From Sporosarcina luteola (GTDB taxonomy: Bacteria > Bacillota > Bacilli > Bacillales_A > Planococcaceae): DNA of 64,000 nucleotides. The position numbers and the translations under genes are program-made. The stretch lies in the NCBI GenBank assembly GCA_014204635.1, contig JACHLS010000010.1, forward strand, positions 96,234-160,233. The letters are read 5' to 3'. Positions within the stretch are counted from its first letter, which is position 1; every line of letters begins with the position of its first letter. The notes beneath the pieces were generated by a model that was given only the letters and a program-made list of their open reading frames with translations, made no database searches and was not told the DNA's origin. Below, piece after piece: positions 38,752 to 47,202 of the stretch.

Positions 38752-40113
38752 TTATTTAGCTGCCGAGCCAGGGACAAATTTACCGAAGCCAGGGCCTTTT
38801 GTTACGTTTTCACCATCGAATACTTCTTCCCCACGTAAAATGGTAGAAATTACTTTACAATTCAATTCTTGTCCATTAAATGGGGTTAATTTCGAATATG
38901 ATTTAAAAGAATTTTGATCGATAACTGTCTTTTGTGCTGGATCGATTACTGTAAAATCAGCATCATATCCTACACTGATCTGTCCCTTTCCAGGTATAGA
39001 AAATACTTCTGCTGGATGGGTTGACATTAAATTCGAAAATTCATTTGGTGTTAATCTTCCATTTGAAACGGTGCTATTAAACATTAAAGGTATCATAATT
39101 TCAACGCCAGGCAGGCCTGATGAAGCAAGGAAAATATTTTCGTTGCCTCTCTCTTTTTGTTCTGCGCTCCATGGAGCATGGTCGGAGGAAACCAAATCGA
39201 TGTTTCCTTCTTCAATATGTTTCCATAAACCTTGAACTTCCTCTTGTTCTCTTAGTGGAGGATTGTTCTTAGCGATCGGTCCGTATTTATCTAAATCATC
39301 TACATCCATTAACAAATATGGATAACAAGTTTCACAAGTCACTTTCACTCCTTGAGCTTGGAACAATTTAATCAAGTCAATTGTTCTTGGATGACTAACA
39401 TGAACAATATGGAGTTTTACATTTGTCCAATAAGCGAACTCCATTAATTTCAAAACGGCACTCGTTTCTGTAACAGGTGGACGCGTTTCGTTATGTGCTT
39501 TAGGGTATACTTTTCCTGCTTTTTGATATTCATCAATCAGATCGACAATGATTTCATCGTTTTCCGAATGAAAAGCTGCACGAAGTCCTGTCTTCTCAAT
39601 CAGCTCCATCGCTTTCAATATTTCAGGATCGGGAATTCGAGGAAAACGATAGGCATCTGTTTCAAAAGTAGACATTTTAAAAGCAATTGCCCCAGCTTCT
39701 GCTAAGGGTATAATTTGATCTGTTCCATTCATCTTCGTAATGGTTGCCCATAAACAAATATCGACAACTGCTTCTTCCTCTAATTGTTTTACCTTCTTTT
39801 TAAATTGATCTACGTTGTTAACTGGGTTTGGCAAATCATAAGGCATGTCTAGAAAAGTAGTTATACCGCCCGCCGCAGCAGATGTGCTCGTTGTTACAAA
39901 CCCTTCATCAGGATTACTGAAGCAATGTACATGAACATCAATCATGCCAGGAAATACAAATGCGTCACCGTAATCTTTCACTTCATCCGATTGCAGATTA
40001 CCTGTCCCTTCATGAATGCTGATTATTTTACCTTCTTTGATTCCAACTTCTCCTTTAATGACTTTATCTTTCAAGACAATTTGCCCTTTAATCACGCTAT
40101 CTACTTTGTTCAT
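38752..40113 (-). CDS. Allantoinase/hydantoinase-like cyclic amidohydrolase
   Basis: Opens a cyclic amide or ureide ring in the cytoplasm. 453 residues. Metal ligands: HVH in GMIDVHVHCF (about 60), the carbamylated-Lys position in IAFKMSTFE (about 150), His in AAFHSEND and in LHIVHVSHP, and Asp in LVSSDHAPWS. The pattern is nearest to allantoinase (AllB) and dihydroorotase-like enzymes. AAAAGGAG precedes ATG 40113, fourteen bases after the IclR gene. With the M20 hydrolase at 41080 it could perform ring opening followed by carbamoyl removal. Allantoin versus hydantoin or another ureide is not decidable. Confidence 0.9.
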   Translation of the reverse strand: MNKVDSVIKGQIVLKDKVIKGEVGIKEGKIISIHEGTGNLQSDEVKDYGDAFVFPGMIDVHVHCFSNPDEGFVTTSTSAAAGGITTFLDMPYDLPNPVNNVDQFKKKVKQLEEEAVVDICLWATITKMNGTDQIIPLAEAGAIAFKMSTFETDAYRFPRIPDPEILKAMELIEKTGLRAAFHSENDEIIVDLIDEYQKAGKVYPKAHNETRPPVTETSAVLKLMEFAYWTNVKLHIVHVSHPRTIDLIKLFQAQGVKVTCETCYPYLLMDVDDLDKYGPIAKNNPPLREQEEVQGLWKHIEEGNIDLVSSDHAPWSAEQKERGNENIFLASSGLPGVEIMIPLMFNSTVSNGRLTPNEFSNLMSTHPAEVFSIPGKGQISVGYDADFTVIDPAQKTVIDQNSFKSYSKLTPFNGQELNCKVISTILRGEEVFDGENVTKGPGFGKFVPGSAAK

Positions 40114-40127
40114 TACAAAAACTCCTT

Positions 40128-40859
40128 TTATAATTGTTTTTGAATTTTTTCAATGGCTATTTTTATTTCATTGACAATTTCTTGGCTATCCCTCTTCGCT
40201 ATTCTTTCCTTCGGCCCTGCCACACTTAACGAGGCAACTAGTTTATGATCACTATCAAATATTGGCATACCGTATGAGATCACACCTTCGTCAATTTCAC
40301 TATCAGAATAGGCATATCCTTTCTGGCGAATAGCGTCTAAATGAGTTACCATTTCGTCCAAATCCACTATTGTTTGTTCCGTATGTTTTTTTACGATTCC
40401 GCTTTCAAATAACTCTTCAACAAAATTGTCATCCATATAAGCCAATAAAGCTTTAGAAGAAGCACCACCATAAATCGGGACTATGTTTCCTTGTTCAGAA
40501 GTGACTTTTATTGGATGTCCTGAAGGAACTGCCCCTAAACAGACAGCTTGCAAATTAGAAGGAACCAACAAGATGGAAGTTTCTCCTGTGGACTTCGTCA
40601 ACTCTCTCATTGCCTCATGAGATATCACAGGAAGGTTTGTATCCATCTTCACAATTTTAGCGAGCTTCAAAAAGACGTAACCTAAACTGTACAGTCCTGG
40701 AGAATATTCAATCAGGTATCCTTTTTCTTTCAAAACCCTCATATGTCTGTACACAGAACTTTGTGGCTGTTGCAGTCTTGTTGCTAGTTCAGGAACACTT
40801 AGCGCTCGTGTTTCAAAATCAAACTGTTCCAGAATATCCAGTGTTTTTTCAGCACTCAA
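40128..40859 (-). CDS. IclR-family transcriptional regulator
   Basis: 243 residues. N-terminal winged helix (about 1-65: LSVPELATRLQQPQSSVYRH) and C-terminal IclR effector domain (about 75-243) with DSEIDEGVISYGMPIFD. TTG 40859 follows GGAGG by nine bases. First gene of the operon iclR-amidohydrolase-DUF3311-symporter. A 38-base near-palindrome lies 44 bases upstream and is probably its operator, implying autoregulation. Confidence 0.93.
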   Translation of the reverse strand: MSAEKTLDILEQFDFETRALSVPELATRLQQPQSSVYRHMRVLKEKGYLIEYSPGLYSLGYVFLKLAKIVKMDTNLPVISHEAMRELTKSTGETSILLVPSNLQAVCLGAVPSGHPIKVTSEQGNIVPIYGGASSKALLAYMDDNFVEELFESGIVKKHTEQTIVDLDEMVTHLDAIRQKGYAYSDSEIDEGVISYGMPIFDSDHKLVASLSVAGPKERIAKRDSQEIVNEIKIAIEKIQKQL

Positions 40860-40902
40860 CTATATATCCTCCATTTCAAATTTTCGAACAATCCAACATA
40901 AA

Positions 40903-40940
40903 TTATCATTTAGTGATAACGTATTATCTATAAATGATAA
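40903..40940. promoter_or_regulatory. 38-base near-perfect palindrome, likely IclR operator
   Basis: Outer arms TTATCATTTA and TAAATGATAA; inner arms GATAA and TTATC around CGTA. It lies directly upstream of iclR and downstream of the terminator of the M20 gene. Confidence 0.7.
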
Positions 40941-40984
40941 TATACAGAAATGAAGCGTTTTTTGCAAGCGCTTTTATTCAGTTA

Positions 40985-41040
40985 TTTTTAAAAAAATAGA
41001 ATAACCCACTAATTATTTAAATATAATTAATGGGTTATTC
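40985..41040 (-). terminator. Terminator of the M20 hydrolase unit
   Basis: GAATAACCCACTAATTAT and ATAATTAATGGGTTATTC (40999-41040), on minus followed by TATTTTTTT. Confidence 0.85.
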
Positions 41041-41079
41041 CGTGCTCTATTACGTTTTTAAGTTAAAGATTTGTTGCCC

Positions 41080-42312
41080 TTACTTTGAAAAAGCCAACAC
41101 AGCATGTAACAATACCTTAGTGCCTAAATACAAGTCTTCTTTCTCAGCCCATTCCTCAGGACAATGACTTCTTCCATCTTTACAAGGTATGAATATCATC
41201 CCGACGGGGCCTAGCAATGACATTTGATTGGCATCGTGACCTGCTCCACTTGGTAATTCGATCACTTTATCAGTAATAGAACTGCATGAATTAGTTAATA
41301 ACTGTTTAATTTTATTACTGACGACAATAGATGCTGAACGAGAGACATTTTCAGTTATCACTTTCACATCCCGCTTTGAAGCGATATTTTTCACTTGTGT
41401 TAAAAACTCGGTACCCACAGCATCTATTACATCTTCAGAAATACTGCGAATTTCAACTGCGAATTCTACTTTGCCAGGGACTACATTTGAAGCATTGGGA
41501 AAATTATTAATAACGCCAATTGTCCCCACAACAGGCTGTTCATACTCTCTGTTTGCCACATTCTCCAAAGCAAGTATCATCTCGGATGCTGCTGTAAGCG
41601 CATCATTTCTCATTTCCATGGGAGTTGTACCAGAATGATTTGGTAACCCATCGACTATTACTTTATAGCGCTGAATTCCAACAATTCCAGTTACAACACC
41701 TATTTTCGCATTTCTTCTGAGCAAAACAGGTCCTTGTTCAATATGCAATTCAAGGTACAACGCGATTGAACCATTCTCCCGCTTACATTGTTTAATATGA
41801 GCTGGGTCTCCACCCGCATATGTAATGGCATCCGACAAAGACTGTCCATCTGAATTTGTGTATGCCAACATTTCTTCAGTTAAGTTACCCGTCCAAGCCC
41901 GGCTTCCAACTGTAGAGAGACCATATTCTGATGGTTCCTCAGCTGTAAAATCCACAATTTCAATCGTATGTCTAATGGATATATTATTTTCGTTTAGCGC
42001 TCTTACAATTTCCAATCCTGCAAGAACTCCCGCAATACCATCAAATCTTCCTCCATCCGGAACCGTATCGGTGTGAGAACCAATCACAATGGGAGGTAAA
42101 TTAGGCTCTGTTCCTATCAATCGTCCAATTACATTGGAGGCTTCATCTACCTCCACTTCTAAACCAATATCTTTCATTTGATTTTTCAACCATTCCCGGC
42201 CTTCGTTATATTTTGCAGTAAAAGATCTCCTTGTCCACGGTTGGTTTTCAACTGTAATTGACGCTAAATCATTTATCGTTTTCCATAATCTTGTTTCATT
42301 GATTAAATCCAT
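41080..42312 (-). CDS. M20-family carbamoylase (allantoate amidohydrolase / N-carbamoyl amino-acid hydrolase)
   Basis: Di-metal amidohydrolase, 410 residues from ATG 42312 (GAGGTG five bases upstream). Metal-binding GSHTDTVPDGGRFDGIAGV (about 79-97), FTAEEPSEYGLSTVGSRA (about 123-140) with the EE pair, and YLELHIEQGPVL (His). A small lid domain (about 205-325) includes VDGLPNHSGTTPM, typical of the hydantoinase/carbamoylase branch. Likely removes a carbamoyl or ureido group from the product of the ring-opening enzyme at 38752. AllC or carbamoylase is undecided. Own transcript with the AroM gene upstream. Confidence 0.9.
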   Translation of the reverse strand: MDLINETRLWKTINDLASITVENQPWTRRSFTAKYNEGREWLKNQMKDIGLEVEVDEASNVIGRLIGTEPNLPPIVIGSHTDTVPDGGRFDGIAGVLAGLEIVRALNENNISIRHTIEIVDFTAEEPSEYGLSTVGSRAWTGNLTEEMLAYTNSDGQSLSDAITYAGGDPAHIKQCKRENGSIALYLELHIEQGPVLLRRNAKIGVVTGIVGIQRYKVIVDGLPNHSGTTPMEMRNDALTAASEMILALENVANREYEQPVVGTIGVINNFPNASNVVPGKVEFAVEIRSISEDVIDAVGTEFLTQVKNIASKRDVKVITENVSRSASIVVSNKIKQLLTNSCSSITDKVIELPSGAGHDANQMSLLGPVGMIFIPCKDGRSHCPEEWAEKEDLYLGTKVLLHAVLAFSK

Positions 42313-42420
42313 TTTCACACCTCGTATATTATTATTGTAATCACGAAACTATGTAGTTTAAATACTCAGAATATAAAGAGTGGGTTTGTTTCCTATTTTC
42401 CTAACCTTATATCTATAGCA

Positions 42421-43065
42421 CTATTGTAACGACTTCAGTTTTTTAACTACTAAATGCTGAGCATTATAGCATGTACATTCGTGATTGCTTTCAATTACAT
42501 CTACCAGGTCATAGTCATAACCATAGCAATCCAAAATCACATAGCTCGGAGTATGCAGTTTAATTTCATTGTTTATGATATCAAGAACATTTTCAGCTTT
42601 TGGATTTGCAACCACAAATTGTTTGTCCCCCTTTACATTGGCCCATTTTAATTTGGCTGATGTCAATTGTTCTGTAATCGGAACGAAGATAATAGTTCTG
42701 TCATTGCTATTTATAGTACTTGCTTTTTCACGAAGTTCCTTGATCGGATAAATGATGGTCGTTTGATCTGATGTGGATTTAAATTTACTCATACATAACA
42801 GTGCGATTGCATCCGATGAATTTTCATATTGCCTAATCAGCTTATCGATTCTCTCCTCGATACATTCATGACTGATGTTCGATGTCCCCTTGTTATGGAC
42901 AACATATAATTTTTCTTCACCGGGCACTTCTTCTAGTCTTTTAATTTCACCATCTGAAACACCATCAAGTGCACCAACCAATTTGACGTCCTGAACCCCT
43001 CCTTTAATAAACGCTTTCATCAAATCTTTCCTAGGAGTTTGGCCAATCGTTAGTAAAGTAAACAT
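42421..43065 (-). CDS. AroM-family protein
   Basis: 214 residues from ATG 43065, preceded by GGAGGGGAGAC; the longer frame to 43086 runs through that ribosome site. Begins MFTLLTIGQTPRKDLMKAF, the AroM hallmark; LVGALDGVSD and LLCMSKF follow, then VILDCYGYDYDLVDV near the end. AroM was named for its place in the E. coli aroL region; its reaction is not established. Here it sits with a carbamoylase, suggesting a role in ureide or amino-acid catabolism such as racemisation, which is inference. Confidence 0.88.
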   Translation of the reverse strand: MFTLLTIGQTPRKDLMKAFIKGGVQDVKLVGALDGVSDGEIKRLEEVPGEEKLYVVHNKGTSNISHECIEERIDKLIRQYENSSDAIALLCMSKFKSTSDQTTIIYPIKELREKASTINSNDRTIIFVPITEQLTSAKLKWANVKGDKQFVVANPKAENVLDIINNEIKLHTPSYVILDCYGYDYDLVDVIESNHECTCYNAQHLVVKKLKSLQ

Positions 43066-43578
43066 GTCTCCCCTCCTACTCTTCATCGTTTTTGCGACAG
43101 TTATTGTTTCTCCTACTGAAGCATGATAGAGATATTACCTAACAATATTTTGATTGTCAATTCGATTAAAAGCGTAAAAACATAACTTATCATGTTATCT
43201 TACAGAATAAATTAAGCTAAATTGATGCCATCGATGATGCGTCCTACCCTACCTTTCTATGGATTTGACATTATACAAGAGACAACTCTTTATTAAGGTA
43301 AAAAATAAAAAAATCATTGAAGTGAGAGTGATTCAAATGCGGCATACAAAAAGTTTAGGGGAAATTACCCGCGGACAAAAACAGTTGATGTAGTAATGTG
43401 AGAAGAGCTGAAGAACATCTAGATAGGTTATCTAATCATTGACTATTCAAGACGAAATAGTAGTAAGTATAAAGTAAGGATGAATTGGATTGTTATGTAC
43501 ATATTATCCGCTTCAATCCTCCTTCGGAAACATACTGGAATTTCTTAAGCATTTCTCTATTCCAGCATGGCTATTTAA
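43066..43578. other. Spacer between AroM gene and Fur-controlled gene
   Basis: About 500 bases without a convincing gene. A 24-codon plus frame beginning GTG at 43322 (MRVIQMRHTKSLGEITRG) ends at TAG 43394; it has no ribosome site and is probably chance or a remnant. Confidence 0.4.
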
Positions 43579-43607
43579 TTGAGAATAATTATCAATCAGT
43601 GTATACT
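43579..43607 (+). promoter_or_regulatory. Promoter overlapped by a Fur box
   Basis: TTGAGA (43579-43584), 17-base spacer and TATACT (43602-43607). TGAGAATAATTATCA at 43580-43594 matches the Gram-positive 7-1-7 Fur box TGATAATNATTATCA with one mismatch and covers the -35 element, so repression by iron-loaded Fur is expected. Confidence 0.82.
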
Positions 43608-43650
43608 AAAGAAGTCACAGATAAATATGAATGAGATAGGAGAGTACTGA

Positions 43651-44367
43651 ATGCAAATATATTGGACAAAAATAAATCAGATTATTGAAGAAACGTCTGA
43701 AGTTAAAACATACCTGCTAGACTGTCCAAAAGACTTTACATGGGAAGAAGGTTCCCATACCCACTTCGCACTGGAAGGTTTTAATGCAGGGGAAAAACCA
43801 AACCGCGGCCTGATTCGTCACATGTCAATCTCCACTTTACCGCACGAACATTCAATCGGTATTACCACACGCATCAGAGAACAGTGTTCTGAGTTTAAAT
43901 CGACCTTACGAAAACTTAAGGTCGGCGATGAAGTTGCACTTTTTAAAACCCATTCGAATATACCGCTTAAAAGAGAAGACAAAAATGTGTACCTGCTGTC
44001 ATCAGGTGTTGGCCTAGCAACTTTCAGACCAATCGTACTTGATTATTTTGATCGGGCTGACAATGTCAATCAAATACATTCACTGAACATTGACTCATCA
44101 AATGAATTTTTATTCACTACTATTTTTGAATCTTCACCTGAGAAAAAGTTCACATCAGAGTTTGTCGATAACCGTGTAGATTACTATGAAAAAGTGAAGA
44201 ATCTTGCTGCTGACAAGGATGGACTGTTCTATGTTGTAGGCAGCGATGAATTCCTTGTGCAAAATATTACATTACTGCGCGAGCAAGGCATCAAGGCGGA
44301 ACAGATTATGCTCGACAAGCGTGAACAAGCGCTGCTTGAGTTTTTATCTGTTGATTTGTCAGTATAA
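43651..44367 (+). CDS. FAD-dependent ferredoxin-reductase-like protein, iron regulated
   Basis: 238 residues, cytosolic. An N-terminal FAD-binding barrel contains RHMSISTLP (about 52-60, the RxxS flavin motif), and a C-terminal pyridine-nucleotide domain contains LLSSGVGLATFRPIV (about 115-129, the GxGxxxxR type loop) and LFYVVGSDEFL. It lacks an iron-sulphur domain. GATAGGAGAG precedes ATG 43651. The Fur box suggests it reduces ferric siderophore or supports haem degradation; this role is inferred from regulation only. Single-gene unit with its own terminator. Confidence 0.85.
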   Translation: MQIYWTKINQIIEETSEVKTYLLDCPKDFTWEEGSHTHFALEGFNAGEKPNRGLIRHMSISTLPHEHSIGITTRIREQCSEFKSTLRKLKVGDEVALFKTHSNIPLKREDKNVYLLSSGVGLATFRPIVLDYFDRADNVNQIHSLNIDSSNEFLFTTIFESSPEKKFTSEFVDNRVDYYEKVKNLAADKDGLFYVVGSDEFLVQNITLLREQGIKAEQIMLDKREQALLEFLSVDLSV

Positions 44368-44440
44368 GCGAAACACAATATTTTTCTGAAACTAAATAGA
44401 TGTTCCCTTACCATGTGCGACTGTTAACTTTTATCCTCAT

Positions 44441-44484
44441 AAGTCTAATTCCTCATTTCATAGATGGAGGGATTAGGCTTTATT
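44441..44484 (+). terminator. Terminator of the FAD reductase gene
   Basis: AAGTCTAATTCCTC and GAGGGATTAGGCTT (44441-44454, 44467-44480) then TATT. Confidence 0.7.
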
Positions 44485-44838
44485 ACTGATATTGTTTCGG
44501 ACATTATTGTCTATCTCCAATAGTAAACTCGGGCAACAAGTAGTAACTCTTGCGGCCATCCCTGATAAAATTCGCAAAAACAATTACAGGTTCTTTGAAA
44601 AAGGCGATAAACTGGGGAGGAATTGCCTTCAAACACTGTCCAATCGCCTATCTACATTGCCCTTGAAACATTCCTTCTAACATGTCTATATTTTCATCCA
44701 TTTTAGTATAACTGCACTTTCATTTTATTCGTATTAATGATTAATGAATCTTATTTGTTTAATGGTTCAAGACGGTGGAGAACGAACTTTGTTTCTTGAT
44801 TTTCAGTTTTTGTATTATCAAGTCCCTTTAAAATTGGA
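44485..44838. other. Spacer
   Basis: 350 bases; a 62-codon plus frame (44492-44680) has no ribosome site and no recognisable family. No firm feature. Confidence 0.35.
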
Positions 44839-44869
44839 TAAAAATAGACACTTCTTTTTTGAAGTGTCT
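44839..44869 (-). terminator. Terminator of the alpha/beta hydrolase gene
   Basis: AGACACTTC and GAAGTGTCT around a six-base loop, on minus followed by ATTTTTATCC. Confidence 0.85.
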
Positions 44870-44874
44870 AACTG

Positions 44875-45828
44875 TCAAATTTTCTTAATTTCATTGCTAG
44901 TAGAAAAACTGGAAATTTCTAACGAATTGATAATTGTATTGAATGCTTCAGCTCGTGTCCATTGAGGAAAATGAGCAGTATCTTTCATACAGTAAAATAG
45001 TTTTGGTGAAGTTAATTTTCTAAAGAAATCCAGTGCTACTTCTGATGAAGCGTGATAATCATACTCGCCCTCAATAAATGCGATTGGCACCTTAAACTCC
45101 TTATCATTTGAGAAGTCCGTTTGTACAACATCGCTCCAAAGTTTGAGTATAGACTGCTTAGAACCTTTCAAACGATTTATACAGTCTATTAGTGAATAGC
45201 TTTTTGAGAAAATAAAGTATTTATATAGTGACGAGTATGATTTTTTTCCATAAAGTGAAACCCCCTGTTTAATTAACAGGTTCATAAGAAACATTAGATC
45301 AGAGAACCATGTCCTCTGTTTAAATGTTATATCTAAACCAAGAATCTTATTCTTTACATTTTCATTACTCGTGTGATCTGCAACATACTTTTTGATTATC
45401 TCAAACTGTTTATTTGAAGAAATCACTTGTCCGACACCAATATAATAGTGTACAAGTTCGGGATATGACATAATAAATTTGATTCCGATAATGCTTCCCC
45501 ATGAGTGGCCGAGCAAACATACTTTGTCTTTTTTAAATTCTACTAGCAACTCATCAATTAGTGCTTTCAGGTCATAAACAAAATCGTTGATGGTTAACTG
45601 CTCATTCTCAGCAAACTTATAATATGACTTTCCAGAGCCTCTTTGTTCCCAAATGACTAGTGTGTATTTCTCTGATAACTCATCATTAAAATGTTCAACG
45701 AGAGGTAAAGCAGCATCTCCAGGACCCCCATGTAGATAAATTAAAATAGGATTGTTTAGGTTGTTGCTGATTACATGGACATACTGCTTTACACCATTTA
45801 ATAAATACCACTTACCATATCTAATCAT
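44875..45828 (-). CDS. Alpha/beta hydrolase, proline-iminopeptidase-like
   Basis: 317 residues. Oxyanion-hole motif LHGGPGDAALPL (about 33-44), the nucleophile elbow GHSWGS (Ser about 110), an acid in FIEGEYDYHAS (about 258) and His in KDTAHFPQWT (about 287), i.e. a full catalytic triad in the S33 peptidase/hydrolase pattern. GGGAGG precedes ATG 45828. Divergent from a TetR regulator that likely controls it; AT-rich. Substrate unknown. Confidence 0.9.
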   Translation of the reverse strand: MIRYGKWYLLNGVKQYVHVISNNLNNPILIYLHGGPGDAALPLVEHFNDELSEKYTLVIWEQRGSGKSYYKFAENEQLTINDFVYDLKALIDELLVEFKKDKVCLLGHSWGSIIGIKFIMSYPELVHYYIGVGQVISSNKQFEIIKKYVADHTSNENVKNKILGLDITFKQRTWFSDLMFLMNLLIKQGVSLYGKKSYSSLYKYFIFSKSYSLIDCINRLKGSKQSILKLWSDVVQTDFSNDKEFKVPIAFIEGEYDYHASSEVALDFFRKLTSPKLFYCMKDTAHFPQWTRAEAFNTIINSLEISSFSTSNEIKKI

Positions 45829-45845
45829 ATAATCCTCCCACTTAT

Positions 45846-45861
45846 TGACACACTTGTGTCA
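45846..45861. promoter_or_regulatory. Palindrome downstream of the hydrolase promoter
   Basis: TGACACA, two bases, TGTGTCA. It lies near the expected hydrolase transcription start, a usual place for a TetR-type operator. Confidence 0.6.
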
Positions 45862-45862
45862 T

Positions 45863-45899
45863 CTAGCTATATTATAGCTAGGTCATATTATCTTGACAA
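45863..45899 (-). promoter_or_regulatory. Hydrolase promoter with a 19-base palindrome over the -10
   Basis: Minus strand TTGTCA (45899-45894), 17-base spacer and TATAAT (45876-45871). The -10 lies within CTAGCTATATTATAGCTAG (45863-45881), nine-base perfect arms around one central base: a strong candidate operator. Confidence 0.72.
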
Positions 45900-45927
45900 T
45901 CAAAAGAAACACTTTGATAAAAAGTGT
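45893..45927 (+). promoter_or_regulatory. tetR-type gene promoter with overlapping inverted repeat
   Basis: TTGACA (45893-45898), 17 bases, GATAAA (45916-45921). The -35 shares five of its six positions with the opposing promoter. ACACTTT/AAAGTGT (45909-45927) surrounds the -10, suggesting autoregulation. Confidence 0.55.
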
Positions 45928-45940
45928 GTCGGAGGTTAGT

Positions 45941-46465
45941 ATGAATAAGAAAGAAGACATCATAAATGGTTTATTCTCTGTTATGGATAGATATGAGTTT
46001 TCAATTATTACAGTTACCCAAATTGCACAAGAAGCAATGGTGGGTAGAAAGACATTCTATAGACATTTCAAGAGTAAAGAAGATGTACTGGAAGAAGCAA
46101 TAGAGAGGTTGTTTGTGGAATATTCATCATTTCAAAAAAATTATTACTCTGCAAAATTCGAAGTATTGATTTATAGCCATTTTTCATTCTGGAACGAGCA
46201 TTTATATTTTTTGAATCTGTTATACAAAAATAACCTTATGCTTTATCTATTTAAACAATATCAGAAGTATGTTTCTCTACTTAACCAAGATTACTTAAAA
46301 AGCTTAAAGTCGGAGACCAGTGCGTCAAAATATGCGAACGCTTTCACAACAGGAATTTTTTGGTCAATGCTTTATACGTGGATAGAGAATGGTGCAAAGG
46401 AATCTCCAAAGGAAATCGCTACTATTTGTTTATCCCTTTTTAGGAATAGACTTTTAGAAGATTAA
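45941..46465 (+). CDS. TetR/AcrR-family transcriptional regulator
   Basis: 174 residues from ATG 45941; GGAGG lies six bases upstream, so the longer frame from 45893, which runs through the promoter, is rejected. Helix-turn-helix at about 10-55: ITVTQIAQEAMVGRKTFYRH followed by FKSKEDVLEEAIE. The C-terminal ligand domain is all-helical and resembles the TetR_C33-like type (GIFWSMLYTWIENGAKESP). Divergent from the hydrolase gene, which it probably represses. Confidence 0.92.
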   Translation: MNKKEDIINGLFSVMDRYEFSIITVTQIAQEAMVGRKTFYRHFKSKEDVLEEAIERLFVEYSSFQKNYYSAKFEVLIYSHFSFWNEHLYFLNLLYKNNLMLYLFKQYQKYVSLLNQDYLKSLKSETSASKYANAFTTGIFWSMLYTWIENGAKESPKEIATICLSLFRNRLLED

Positions 46466-46595
46466 AAGATCTTTTAACTCTTAACGACAAAAGGCGGACG
46501 TATTTTATGTCCACCATTTGTACTTCATATAGATGTTCGCTTTAATTCAGCGGGACTATAAAAAATCAGCTTATAGCGATGTGTTTGTTGTTTTT

Positions 46596-46760
46596 AGTAT
46601 TGAACGGTCCTTAAGCGAAAAAGGAACTCCCTAGACAATGCCGTCGCAAAAGCTAATGAACTGTACGATTATGTCCATTGGTTTAACAATATTCGAATTC
46701 ATGAACCACTTGACTATTTAACACAAGCCGAATACAGGTTAATTGACAATTTGCTACAAA
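46596..46760 (+). mobile_element. IS3-family transposase remnant
   Basis: Translation across one frameshift gives SIERSLSEKGTP, then LDNAVAKANELYDYVHWFNN and IRIHEPLDYLTQAEYRL. This is the C-terminal IS3/IS150 OrfB pattern (S-RKG-P-DNA-ES...YI-WYN--R-H--L-Y--P-EY), with most of the segment after DNAV deleted and the frame broken near 46630. No terminal repeats or rest of the element found nearby. Confidence 0.75.
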
Positions 46761-46762
46761 CT

Positions 46763-47143
46763 CTACTTACCCTCAATTACGATCTCTTGATCTACATTCA
46801 GCTTATTAAACTGACTTATTAAGGCATCATTTCTTTTTTCATCCAGATCATATTCAATGGTTATGGAAGCATTTGTGCCAAGTGATCTTGCGGTCTCTTC
46901 AGATAAATAGATTGAAATATCTATTCGCCTAATTATGATCTTGCCTATCCCTCCATAGGCAAATCTATCTTCACTATTAAGCGTAATATGCACCTTATTT
47001 AGAATGGGTATGTCTTCTATACATAATGACTTTTGAAATAACACATATTCTTGGGTTTCAAATTCATCATCTGCTAATCCAATTCATATTGTCTCATCCT
47101 CAATCCCTAAATACACAAATGGGGCTTTGAATAAGATTGACAT
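46763..47143 (-). pseudogene. Broken unknown gene with in-frame TGA
   Basis: From ATG 47143 (GAGGGG upstream) the frame reads MSILFKAPFVYLGIEDETI, then TGA at 47086-47084, then IGLADDEFETQEYVLFQKSL and on to VDQEIVIEGK, all in one frame; about 127 codons in total. The continuous protein-like sequence on both sides of the stop indicates a nonsense mutation. The downstream part alone (93 residues from an internal TTG/GTG) has no ribosome site. Family unknown; small acidic beta-rich protein at the edge of the immunity-like cluster. Confidence 0.6.
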
Positions 47144-47202
47144 ATATTCCCCTCTCTCACCGATATATTCTTGAAGACCTATCAGGATGGATTCAGCACC
47201 AA

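Noticed and set aside
44492..44680. 62-codon plus frame after the FAD reductase
   Set aside because: No ribosome site, no family, lies after a terminator.
47084..47086. TGA read as selenocysteine
   Set aside because: No selenocysteine insertion hairpin recognised after the codon and no selenoprotein family; a nonsense mutation is simpler.
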